64,000 nucleotides of DNA from JADJMO01 sp016794445. GTDB taxonomy: Bacteria > Myxococcota_A > Polyangia > Polyangiales > JADJMO01. Shown here piece after piece: positions 40,351-48,799 of the stretch. The notes below the pieces were generated by a model. It ran no database searches and was not told where the DNA came from. It worked only from the letters and a program-made list of their open reading frames with translations. The position numbers and the translations under genes are program-made. Each line of letters begins with the position of its first letter. Position 1 is the first letter of the stretch. The DNA lies in assembly GCA_016794445.1 (NCBI GenBank), contig JAEUKC010000038.1, positions 14,118-78,117 on the forward strand. The letters are read 5' to 3'.

Positions 40351-42489
40351 ATGCGACGCGCGTGGCTGATGGTGATCGGGATGTGGGCGGGGACGGTGGG
40401 GTGCAACGACGTGACCGTCGTCCCCACCTACTGGCCGAGCGGCTGCGTCGGGGACGGCGGCTTCACGCTGACCAGGATGAAGGGCGTCTCCCGGGTCGAG
40501 AAGGTCGACGTCCTCGTCGTGGTCGACGACTCCGCCACGATGGCCGATGCGCAGGCGGAGCTCGCGCGCCGACTGCCGGAGCTCCTGACCCAGCTCGCCG
40601 ATCCGACGCCGGATCCACGCACGCACCAGCCGACCCACGCGACGGATCTCCACGTCGCCGTGATCACCTCGTCCCTCGGCTCGTTCGGGACCAGCGTCTG
40701 CGCGGGCAAGGACGATCGAGCGCACCTGCTCCCTCGACCAGGAGCGTGCACCAGCGTCACCGCCTCGCCTCTGCGCTGGGTGTTCGATCCAGCCGTGGAT
40801 CCCACAGCGACGTTCAAGGGTGCGGAACGGCTCGGCGCGCTCGGTGCGGCCACGAGCTGCGTCGTCGAGAGCGCTGGCGAGGGCGGGTGCGGGGTCGCCC
40901 AGCCCTGGGAGGCGCTCTACCACTTCCTGATCGATCCGGCGCCGTACGCGAAGGCGGCCGTGAACTGCACCGCTGGGCCGGCGGGCGACGCGTGCGGCAA
41001 CAACGACATCATCGTCGAGGGGCGCGACGAAGACCTGCTCGCGCAGCGGGCCGCGTTCCTTCGCCCCGACTCGCTCGTCGTCGTCGTCGTGCTCTCGGAC
41101 CAGAACGACGTCTCGCTGCGCCCGGCCGGCAAGAACTGGCTCCCGTTCGCCTACCCGGAGGCGAAGATGCTGCGCGGGTGGGAGGCGTGCGAAGGCCTGC
41201 CCGACGACCTCGAGCCGGACAGCTCGGGGCCCCTCACGGCGCTGGGGTGCTTCTCGTGCTTCCAGGACAACAAGGACGTCAACTGCACGAAGCCGTGGAG
41301 CGCGGGAGAAGACGCGGTGCGCCTCCGCGGCTTCCACCAGACGCAGCGGTTCGGGTTCAACTTCCTCTGGTCTCGGGAGCGCTACGTCGACGCGTTCAAG
41401 AACATGACGGTCCCCGGCTCTGACGGCAGACTCGGGCCGAATGCGCTCTTCAGCGGTGGCTTTCGCGATCCGAGCCTCGTGTTCGTCACGGGCATCGTCG
41501 GCGTCCCGAAGCAGCTGGTCGAGGTCGCCGGCAAGCCCAAGACACTCTCGACGGCCGACTGGGAGAAGCTCACCGGTCCCATCGCCAAGCGCGACCCGCA
41601 CCTGATCGAGTCGGTGGGACCGCGCGCAGGACTGCCGCTGTTCGCGGGTGATCGGTCGGTCGATCCCATACACGGCGGCGAGCGCGTCGTGCCCGGGGTG
41701 CAGCAGCTGCAGGCGGCCTGCATCAAGCCGCGACCGAGCACGCCGTCGATCGCGTGCGCGCCCCTCGGCTCGGAGTCGTTCGATCCGCTCTGCGAGCCCG
41801 GTGGCAAGCAAGCCTTCACGCAGGCCTACCCCGGGCTGCGTCACCTGCGCATCCTCGAGCAGCTCGGACCGTCCGGGCTCGTCGCCTCGATCTGCAGCGA
41901 GACGTTCACGCCCACGATGACGGCGATCGCCACCCACGTGCGCGCGATCCTCGGCGCGCGTTGTCTGCGAACGATCCCGCCCGCGGCGTCCGCCGATCGC
42001 GCGAGCTGCAGCGTCTTCGAGGTGTTGCCGGACCTTCCTGCCGGCAAGACGTGCGAGACGCTGACCGGCGTCGGCGGCGGCACCGGCTACTGCACGCCCG
42101 GGAGCGCCCCCTGCCGCAAGGCAGGCGACTTCCTCGGGCCGAGCGACAGGGAGAAGGCGGCAAGCCAGCTCGCGATCCGGCTCGGCACGGAGATCGTGCA
42201 AGCGACGGTCGAAGGCGAGAACGTGATCGTTCGAGGGAGCGACGGCACCAAGCACCTCGTGTGCGAGCTCCTGCAGCTCAGCGCCGATCGGACCGATGCC
42301 GCCACCTCGACGGCGTGCCGGACGGACCCGGGCTTCTCGCCGCCCGGCGGCGGTTATTGTTACTCGAGCGATCCAGCGATGATCGGCGACGTCTGCCTCC
42401 ACCAGGGCGCCACCTCGACGCTGCGGTTCGTGGGCGACGTGCAGCCGAAGGCGGGGAGCGAGATCTTCCCCGTGTGCGGCAAGTGCTGA
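40351..42489 (+). CDS. VWA-domain lipoprotein, tandem copy 3
   Basis: The 712-residue lipoprotein has a short twin-Arg-like charged start (MRRAWLMVIGMWAGTVGC) with the lipid Cys at 18. The MIDAS reads VVVDDSATMADAQ (Asp59), so the usual final Ser of DxSxS is Thr. It is closer to copy 2 than to copy 1 (YHFLIDPAPYAKA, NNDIIVEGRDEDLLAQRAAF, CFSCFQDNKDVNC). It is expected in the envelope with metal-dependent binding. No ribosome-binding site is obvious; see the sigma-54-like element just upstream. Confidence 0.82.
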   Translation: MRRAWLMVIGMWAGTVGCNDVTVVPTYWPSGCVGDGGFTLTRMKGVSRVEKVDVLVVVDDSATMADAQAELARRLPELLTQLADPTPDPRTHQPTHATDLHVAVITSSLGSFGTSVCAGKDDRAHLLPRPGACTSVTASPLRWVFDPAVDPTATFKGAERLGALGAATSCVVESAGEGGCGVAQPWEALYHFLIDPAPYAKAAVNCTAGPAGDACGNNDIIVEGRDEDLLAQRAAFLRPDSLVVVVVLSDQNDVSLRPAGKNWLPFAYPEAKMLRGWEACEGLPDDLEPDSSGPLTALGCFSCFQDNKDVNCTKPWSAGEDAVRLRGFHQTQRFGFNFLWSRERYVDAFKNMTVPGSDGRLGPNALFSGGFRDPSLVFVTGIVGVPKQLVEVAGKPKTLSTADWEKLTGPIAKRDPHLIESVGPRAGLPLFAGDRSVDPIHGGERVVPGVQQLQAACIKPRPSTPSIACAPLGSESFDPLCEPGGKQAFTQAYPGLRHLRILEQLGPSGLVASICSETFTPTMTAIATHVRAILGARCLRTIPPAASADRASCSVFEVLPDLPAGKTCETLTGVGGGTGYCTPGSAPCRKAGDFLGPSDREKAASQLAIRLGTEIVQATVEGENVIVRGSDGTKHLVCELLQLSADRTDAATSTACRTDPGFSPPGGGYCYSSDPAMIGDVCLHQGATSTLRFVGDVQPKAGSEIFPVCGKC

Positions 42490-42525
42490 TGTGACCGCGG
42501 CCGCCCTCCGCGCTACCACCCCCGC

Positions 42526-43806
42526 GTGCGTCGCGCGCTCCTCGCCCTCCTCCTCGGCACCACGTCGTGCGCGCGCTGCAACGGGTCCGCCACCACCACC
42601 ACCGACGCGGCCCCCGCGGCTTCGTCGGCCCCGACCGCCGGCGGCGGGCGCTGCACCCCGATCGCGCGGCACGTGCGCGGTGGGCTCGCCGGCGAGGCCG
42701 AGACCGACTCGCCCGTCGCGTTCGGCGCCGAGCTGGGCGGCGTCGCCTCCGACGCGCAAGCGTTCTACGTGGGCCTCCGCACCGCGGGCGGCGGCGGCGA
42801 GGCCATGGTCTTGCGCTTCCCGCACGACGGCGCGGCGCCGACCGTCGTCACCACCCTCGCCAAGGCGCCGGGCACGCGGCCGCCGCAGGTCGCGATCGAT
42901 CCCAAGGGCGGTGTCCTCGTCGGCGCCCTCGTGCGCGGGTTCGAGTCGACCACCTTCGACCTGCGCACGCCGACCGCTTCGCTCGGCACGTTTCCGCAGG
43001 CCGTCGACGAGTCCGAGAGCACGGTGCTGCTGGCCACCGCGAAGGGCACCCTCGTCGCGTGGGACGACACCGAGGGCGACAAGGTCACGCGCGGTCGCGT
43101 GCGGGTCATCGCGTGGTCGGGCGCCAAGCCCACGCTCGCCGACGCGGGCAGCGACGCAGGGGCCAGCGACACGATCGGGGTCGCGTCGGCCAAGACGAGC
43201 GACGCGCAGTGGCCGCTGCTCGTGCCCTCGCCCGACGGCGCGCGCGCGGTGCTGCTGTGGCTCGCCGAGCGGCCCGAGGCGATCGACGACCACGACGGCG
43301 CCGCCGGCGAGCCCTCGCAGGACAACGCGCAGCGCTGGGTCGAGGCCGTGCTCGTCGACGTCGCCACCGGCGCCACGATCGGCGCTCCGCGCATGCTCAC
43401 GGCCCAGACCGGCCACGCGCAGACGATGACGGCGACGTGGACCGCGAGCGGGCTCTTCGTGGTGGTCCGCGACGACCCCCGCCCGACCGACGGCGACGGT
43501 GGTTCGCTGATCGCCGTGCGCGCCCTGGTCGACGCCGCGATCGCCGAGCCCACGCGCAAGGTCGTCGCCGAGAAGGACGTGGCCCCTGGCGTCGCGGCCG
43601 CGTTGCCGTTCGGGGCGGGCATCCTCGCGTCGTTCCTCGCACCGGACGGAAGGGCGCGCCTCGTGCCGGCGTTTGCCGACGGTCCGGCCACGACGGAACC
43701 CGCCCTCGAGCATCGGCGGGTCCTCGCTGCGCGCGGCCCCATCGTCCTCGCCACCCGCCTTTCCGGAAGCGCCCTGGATTTCGCCCTCGTCCGCTGCAAC
43801 CTCTGA
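42526..43806 (+). CDS. Putative lipoprotein with repeated beta-type segments
   Basis: The GTG-started 426-aa product has a lipobox-like GTTSC in its first 15 residues and an Ala/Thr/Pro linker. The body has many short strands with Gly/Asp turns (EAMVLRFPHDGAAPTVVTTL, LLVPSPDGARAVLLWLAE, LIAVRALVDAAIAEPTRKVV). The pattern suggests a beta-propeller-like envelope protein. It begins 37 nt after VWA copy 3 and may be read with it. No specific function is recognised. Confidence 0.65.
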   Translation: MRRALLALLLGTTSCARCNGSATTTTDAAPAASSAPTAGGGRCTPIARHVRGGLAGEAETDSPVAFGAELGGVASDAQAFYVGLRTAGGGGEAMVLRFPHDGAAPTVVTTLAKAPGTRPPQVAIDPKGGVLVGALVRGFESTTFDLRTPTASLGTFPQAVDESESTVLLATAKGTLVAWDDTEGDKVTRGRVRVIAWSGAKPTLADAGSDAGASDTIGVASAKTSDAQWPLLVPSPDGARAVLLWLAERPEAIDDHDGAAGEPSQDNAQRWVEAVLVDVATGATIGAPRMLTAQTGHAQTMTATWTASGLFVVVRDDPRPTDGDGGSLIAVRALVDAAIAEPTRKVVAEKDVAPGVAAALPFGAGILASFLAPDGRARLVPAFADGPATTEPALEHRRVLAARGPIVLATRLSGSALDFALVRCNL

Positions 43807-43956
43807 CGTCGGAGCGGCCACCCGTGACGCGACCGACGCCCGGTCGATGCACGCCTTTCCCTGGCGCGACGGCCGTTCTTCTGGCACATACATCCACCTC
43901 TTTTCCGAAACCCCGCCGCGATGTCGTGTGACGTCGAGCGCCAAGGAGTCTTCCTC

Positions 43957-45006
43957 ATGAAGCGTGCATCCGCCGTCCTCACCCTCGGTTCTCTCGTGGT
44001 GTCCGCCATGGTCTTCGGCGTCGCTTGCGGCGAGAGCGACGACACGACGCCGCGCCCTGGCATCGACAGCGGCACGGGTGGCGACTCGACGACGGACACC
44101 GGCACCGGTGGTGACTCGGCGACGGACACCGGCACGCCGAGCGACACCAAGACCGAGAGCGGTCCGCCCAAGTGTCCGGCGGTCCTCAAGGAGGGCAAGC
44201 TCGCCGAGCTGCAGGATCCGGCGTCGACCAAGAAGGCCACCCTGGGCGACGGCATCAAGCTCACCGGCGTGGTCGCGACCACGCAGAAGTTCCGCACCAG
44301 CGGCACGCCCAAGAAGGCGGGCGACTCCTGCCTCTACGGCGTGTTCGTCGCCGACGCGAACGCCACCTTCCAGCCCTACTCGGGCATCCTCGTCCTGTCG
44401 TACGGCGACGACGCCATCGCGGCCGGCACCGGCTTCACGTGCCCGTCCGGCACCGACCTGATCCCGAACGACGTCAAGCCGGGCGACGCGCTCGACCTCA
44501 CGGCGACGTACACCGAGTTCGGCCCCACCTCGACCACCTGCGGCAAGGCCACCCCGCCCCTCCCGCCCCCCAGCCCGGACAAGATGCGCCAGGCGATGCA
44601 GCTCTGCGCGCTCACCAAGAAGGGCGCCGGCACCCTCCCCGTGCCCGCCGACGTCACCCCGGCCGCGATCGCCAACGGCGGCGCCGACGTGGGCAAGTGG
44701 ATGGGCGGCTACGTCCGCATCAAGGACGTCGAGGCCTCGACCGACATCGCCTTCGGTCAGTTCAAGGTCAAGGGCAGCGAGCTCTTCGTCAACGACACCA
44801 TCTACTACCGTGGCGCCGCGACCGCGCCGAAGACCAAGACGGGCGACAAGTTCACGAGCATCGTGGGCGTGAGCTACCTCGACTTCTGCACCTGGACCCT
44901 CGCCCCGAGCGACGTCTGCGGCCACACCCCCATCCCGGCGACCGACACGCCGCCGGCCTGCGCGGGCGGCACGACCGACGCGGGTGTGGACGCCAAGGCC
45001 GACTGA
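43957..45006 (+). CDS. Putative lipoprotein with Thr/Asp/Gly linker
   Basis: ATG 43957 is fixed by CCAAGGAG upstream. The signal has lipobox FGVAC, followed by a repetitive Thr/Gly/Asp linker (DSGTGGDSTTDTGTGGDS). A ~250-residue mature region contains LGDGIKLTGVVATTQKF and VGKWMGGYVRIKDVEAS. These resemble OB-like nucleic-acid/oligosaccharide-fold repeats in exported proteins, though the match is weak. A strong terminator follows. Total 349 aa. Function unknown. Confidence 0.68.
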   Translation: MKRASAVLTLGSLVVSAMVFGVACGESDDTTPRPGIDSGTGGDSTTDTGTGGDSATDTGTPSDTKTESGPPKCPAVLKEGKLAELQDPASTKKATLGDGIKLTGVVATTQKFRTSGTPKKAGDSCLYGVFVADANATFQPYSGILVLSYGDDAIAAGTGFTCPSGTDLIPNDVKPGDALDLTATYTEFGPTSTTCGKATPPLPPPSPDKMRQAMQLCALTKKGAGTLPVPADVTPAAIANGGADVGKWMGGYVRIKDVEASTDIAFGQFKVKGSELFVNDTIYYRGAATAPKTKTGDKFTSIVGVSYLDFCTWTLAPSDVCGHTPIPATDTPPACAGGTTDAGVDAKAD

Positions 45007-45031
45007 AGGGTCGGCGAGAGGGCTGTCCGGC

Positions 45032-45068
45032 ACGGGGACGGGGGTTTTTCCCTGTCCCCGTCCTTTTT
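45032..45068 (+). terminator. Intrinsic terminator
   Basis: A stem ACGGGGAC plus GGG pairs with CCC plus GTCCCCGT around a T-rich loop, and is followed by CCTTTTT. This is the clearest intrinsic terminator in the window. It separates the lipoprotein gene from the kinase gene. Confidence 0.85.
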
Positions 45069-45090
45069 CCAGCCACGCGAGAATCACCCG

Positions 45091-47064
45091 ATGGAAGGAC
45101 CCCTTGCAGTTCGAGGGGCTCCGGGCGAGTCTGTGGGGACGGTGACAGCGCCTGCCGCCGGGCCGTGTGGTCGGGTCGTGGAGCTCTTGCTCGACGGCAA
45201 GGACCCCCGGACCGACTCTGTGGTCTCGGCCCACGTAGTTTCCTGCTCCGACTGCACCGATCGAATCCGGGTCATGGGAATGTTCAAGGAGAAAGAAGCT
45301 GAAGTTCGCGAGGGCATGGTCCTCGTCGACCGCTTCGAGATCGTTCGTTCCCTGGGCCGCGGCGGCATGGGCGAGGTGTTCCTCGCGCGCGACCGCAACT
45401 TCGGCGCTTCTGCCGTCGCGGTGAAGGTCGTGCGTCGCGACACCCGGCTGCCGGGCGACGACGAGGCCCTGCGCAAGGAGGTCGAGCTCGCGCGCGCGGT
45501 CAACCACCCCAACGTCGCGCGCGTCCACGATCTGCACGTCTCGCCGTTCGGACCGATCGTCACCATGGCGTACGTCGACGGCGTCACGCTCCACCAGTGG
45601 ATCCGCGAGAAGAAGCGGATGGGCGGGGTCACCGCCGACGAGTGGCGCCGCGTCTCGCGCGACGTCGCGGGCGGCCTCGCGGCCATCCACGCGGCCGGCA
45701 TCGTCCACGGCGATCTCAAGCCCGGCAACGTCATGGTCGACCGCGCCAGCAGCAGCGCGTACATCGTGGACTTCGGCTTCGCCAAGGAACGCGCCCGTAC
45801 CGTCGCCACCATGCGCGGCGAGAAGAAGGCGGCCGACGGCGGCACGCCGAACTACATGAGCCCGGAGCGCCTCGAGAAGGGCGGCGCCAGCGTCGAGGAC
45901 GACCTCTACGCGCTCGGCATGACCATCTGGGAGATGCTCAGCGCCAAGGTGCCCGAGCCCGGTCACCACCCGCCCTCGCACTCCATCGAGCGGCAGCTCC
46001 CGTTCGGCATCCCGCCCGGCCTCGCGACCGACGAGCTCAAGCAGGTGTTCCGCCTGCAGGCCAAGGAGCCCACGCGTCGCCCTCAGGCGCGCCACCTCCG
46101 CTTCTTCAATCCCAACACCGTCGCGACCAACCCGCTGCAGGTCGCGCGCGAGCGCATCGATCCGGGCTCCACCCCGCCCTACCGCGGATCGTCCACGCCG
46201 TTCCGGCCCGACGCCCAGGGTCTCCTCATCGTCTACGCCTCCAACGCGCGCGAGCTCATCGGTCGCGTGCTCCCGCTCGACAAGACCAAGATGGTCATCG
46301 GTCGCGCGCCGAGCGTGCCGGGCGTGAAGCAGCCGGTCGATCTCGTGGTGCCCGAGGCCACCATCAGTGCGATCCACGGCGCGCTCAGCTTCCAGAACAA
46401 CGGCTGCTGGTACCTCGAGGACGCCAAGGAGCCGCGCCCCTCGACCAACGGCATCTACGGCGAGGGCAGCTACGAGCGCCAGGCCGCGGTCACGTTGTTG
46501 CACGGCAACGAGGCCATGATCGGCGAGCTCCGCGTCAAGCTCGTGAGCTTCCGCGAGGCGAGCACGCTGCACGAGAAGGCGCTCCAGTTCCTGCGCCAGC
46601 GCGACGGCCTCACTTCGCTCCTCCACGAGGAGGCGTTTCGCCAGGCGCTCGACGGCGACCTCTCGTTCACGCGCTGGGCCGGCTACCCGCTCACCCTCGC
46701 GTGGTTCTTCTTGCGCACCCCCGCGCGCGACGGCCAGGGCCGCCTCACGATCCAGGAGATGCAGGCGCTGCGTCGCGCGGCCAAGGCCGCCGTCGACCTG
46801 TTCGACATGCTGCTGCTCTCGCTCACGGCGTGCACCGCCGGCCTCACCGGCATCGGCTCGTTCGCGGTCGCGCTCGTCGGCCAGACCGCCGACATCGCCA
46901 AGCCGCTGGTCGAGCAGGTGCTCACCCAGATGCGCTCGCAGATGCCCCCCGGCGTCGAGGTCGGCGCCGTCGTGGTCGAGGCGACCAACGAGCACAAGCG
47001 CGGCGCAGACCTCCTCGAGGCCACCCGCCACACCCCCGGCGGCCCCGTCTACAACATCACCTGA
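45091..47064 (+). CDS. Ser/Thr kinase fused to FHA and degenerate GGDEF-like domain
   Basis: This 657-residue signalling protein opens with an anti-sigma-like zinc motif (H48, C52, C55 in AHVVSCSDC). The kinase domain runs from about residue 80 to 320 (RGGMGEVF loop, Lys112 in VAVKVV, VHGDLKPGN in place of HRD, DFGFAK). An FHA domain follows near 385-480 (VIGRAPSVPG, ATISAIHGALSFQNNG), then a region resembling GGDEF. It reads RDGLTSLLHEEAFRQAL, like DxLTGLxNR, and GIGSFAVALVG at the GGDEF loop, so cyclase activity is unlikely. It stops 3 nt before the coiled-coil gene. No membrane helix is evident. Confidence 0.85.
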   Translation: MEGPLAVRGAPGESVGTVTAPAAGPCGRVVELLLDGKDPRTDSVVSAHVVSCSDCTDRIRVMGMFKEKEAEVREGMVLVDRFEIVRSLGRGGMGEVFLARDRNFGASAVAVKVVRRDTRLPGDDEALRKEVELARAVNHPNVARVHDLHVSPFGPIVTMAYVDGVTLHQWIREKKRMGGVTADEWRRVSRDVAGGLAAIHAAGIVHGDLKPGNVMVDRASSSAYIVDFGFAKERARTVATMRGEKKAADGGTPNYMSPERLEKGGASVEDDLYALGMTIWEMLSAKVPEPGHHPPSHSIERQLPFGIPPGLATDELKQVFRLQAKEPTRRPQARHLRFFNPNTVATNPLQVARERIDPGSTPPYRGSSTPFRPDAQGLLIVYASNARELIGRVLPLDKTKMVIGRAPSVPGVKQPVDLVVPEATISAIHGALSFQNNGCWYLEDAKEPRPSTNGIYGEGSYERQAAVTLLHGNEAMIGELRVKLVSFREASTLHEKALQFLRQRDGLTSLLHEEAFRQALDGDLSFTRWAGYPLTLAWFFLRTPARDGQGRLTIQEMQALRRAAKAAVDLFDMLLLSLTACTAGLTGIGSFAVALVGQTADIAKPLVEQVLTQMRSQMPPGVEVGAVVVEATNEHKRGADLLEATRHTPGGPVYNIT

Positions 47065-47067
47065 GCG

Positions 47068-48786
47068 ATGGCCGACCGCCCCCCCTCGCGCCGGGCCTCG
47101 CAAGCGAACCGGGAGGCCATCAAGACCGCGCCGGCCGGACCGCGACCGCTGCGAGAAGAGCGCGTGAGCGACGTCCCTGCCGCGGCGACCGCGCGCAGCG
47201 CCGCCCTCAAGCCGGCGGACATCATCGCCCTCACCAAGACCCTGCAGTCGCTGCGCACGCGGCTCGCCGAGCGGGAGTCCGAGCTCGCGCGCGAGCAGCA
47301 CGAGCGCTCCGCCGAGGCCGAGCGCGTCGGGCAGATGCTGGTGCGCGTCGCCGAGGCCGAGCAGCAGCTGCACAAGAGCGACCAGCGCGCGCAGCAAGCC
47401 GAGGCGCGCGCCCGCGAGGCCGAGGAGCGCGCGGTCGATCAGGCCGACCTCGTGCACCGCGCCGAGCAGCGACTCGTCGACGCCGAGCGGCGCGCGAAGG
47501 TGGCAGAGGACGCGGCCCGCGGGGTCGCCGTTCGCGTGGCTGCGCTCGAAGCAGACCTCCGCGAGCGCGACCAGCGGCTCGTCGACGCCCGCGATCGCCT
47601 CGCTCTCGTCGAGGCCCGCGTGCACCAGCTCGAGGCCGAGGAGGTCGCCGCCGAAGAGGCCGCGCACACGGCGCAGACCGCGGCCGCCCAGCAGGTCGAG
47701 CGCGCAGAGGCGCTGCAGACCGAGCTCGAGCTGCGCGTGAAGGAGGCCAAGAAGTACTCCGAGCAGGCCGCGCGCGCCGAGACCACCGCCACGAGCCTGC
47801 GCGGCGAGCTCGCCGAGGTGCGCAAGGAACTCGAGCGCTCGGGCCTCGAGCTCGGCCTCGCGAGCGAGGCGGTCACCGCCAAGGACCAGCAGCTGCGCGA
47901 GCTCGCCGAGCGGCACGAAGCCGAGGCGCGCGAGCAGCACGCGCGGGCCCTCGGGCTCGAGGCCGCCGTGGCCAAGGGTGCCGAGGAGCTCGCCGCCGCG
48001 ATGGCTGCCCACGCCGAGAAGGAGCGCGGGCACGCGAGCGCGCTTGCGGCCAGCGAGGCCGCCCACGCCACCGCGCTCGCGGCCGCCGAGAAGGCCCACA
48101 TGGACGCCCTCGCGACCGCGGAGGCCGCCCACGCGCGGCGCGTCCACGAGCTCGAGGAGCGCCACACGGCCGCGCAGTCCGAGCACATCCTGCTCGGCGC
48201 GCAGCTCGCCGAGGTGGAGCAGGAGCGCACCGCGCTCGCGGCCCGCACGGTGGCGCTCACCGCCCAGGTGCAGAAGCTCGAGCGCGCGCAGCTGGCCCTG
48301 GCCACGCAGGCCGCGGCCCTCGAGACCGACCGCGATTTCCTCAAGGCGCAGGCCCAGTCGTACGAGGCCGAGCGCGCCGCCCTCGTCGTCCGGGTCGACG
48401 CCCTCGAGCTCGATCGCGCCGAACAGCGCGCGCGCGCCGACGGCCTCGAGGCGCGCCTCGCCGACGCGGTCGCCCAGGCGAACGCGCTCCGCGCGAGCCT
48501 CGAGGAGGCCGAGGCGAACGCGGCGCAGACCCACTCCAACGCCGAGGCCCTCGCCAACAGCCTGCGCAACGCGCGCGGCGTGGCCGAGCGCGCGCGGGCG
48601 GTGCTCGGCGAGCTCGAGGCCCTGTTCGGCGCCGAGGCGCGCCCGAGCGTGATGCCACCGGCCCTCACCACGCTCCAGCATCTCTCTCAGGCGCTCGTGC
48701 AGCCGCTGCCGGCCCTCTCGTCGACGCCCCCGCGCCGCCCGCCGTTGACGACGAAGCCCCAAGGACGCAAGAAGTCGCGGCGATGA
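47068..48786 (+). CDS. Long coiled-coil protein
   Basis: The 572-residue product is almost entirely Ala/Glu/Arg/Leu-rich heptad sequence from about residue 50 to 520 (for example LAEVRKELERSGLELGLASE). Short basic, disordered ends frame it (RPPSRRASQANREA and TTKPQGRKKSRR). A run of AAHATALAAAEKAHMDAL-type repeats lies in the middle. It begins 3 nt after the kinase gene, so it is probably a scaffold or substrate in the same pathway, which is inference. Coiled-coil composition makes distant similarity searches unreliable. Confidence 0.75.
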   Translation: MADRPPSRRASQANREAIKTAPAGPRPLREERVSDVPAAATARSAALKPADIIALTKTLQSLRTRLAERESELAREQHERSAEAERVGQMLVRVAEAEQQLHKSDQRAQQAEARAREAEERAVDQADLVHRAEQRLVDAERRAKVAEDAARGVAVRVAALEADLRERDQRLVDARDRLALVEARVHQLEAEEVAAEEAAHTAQTAAAQQVERAEALQTELELRVKEAKKYSEQAARAETTATSLRGELAEVRKELERSGLELGLASEAVTAKDQQLRELAERHEAEAREQHARALGLEAAVAKGAEELAAAMAAHAEKERGHASALAASEAAHATALAAAEKAHMDALATAEAAHARRVHELEERHTAAQSEHILLGAQLAEVEQERTALAARTVALTAQVQKLERAQLALATQAAALETDRDFLKAQAQSYEAERAALVVRVDALELDRAEQRARADGLEARLADAVAQANALRASLEEAEANAAQTHSNAEALANSLRNARGVAERARAVLGELEALFGAEARPSVMPPALTTLQHLSQALVQPLPALSSTPPRRPPLTTKPQGRKKSRR

Positions 48787-48799
48787 GCGGGGTACGGTC

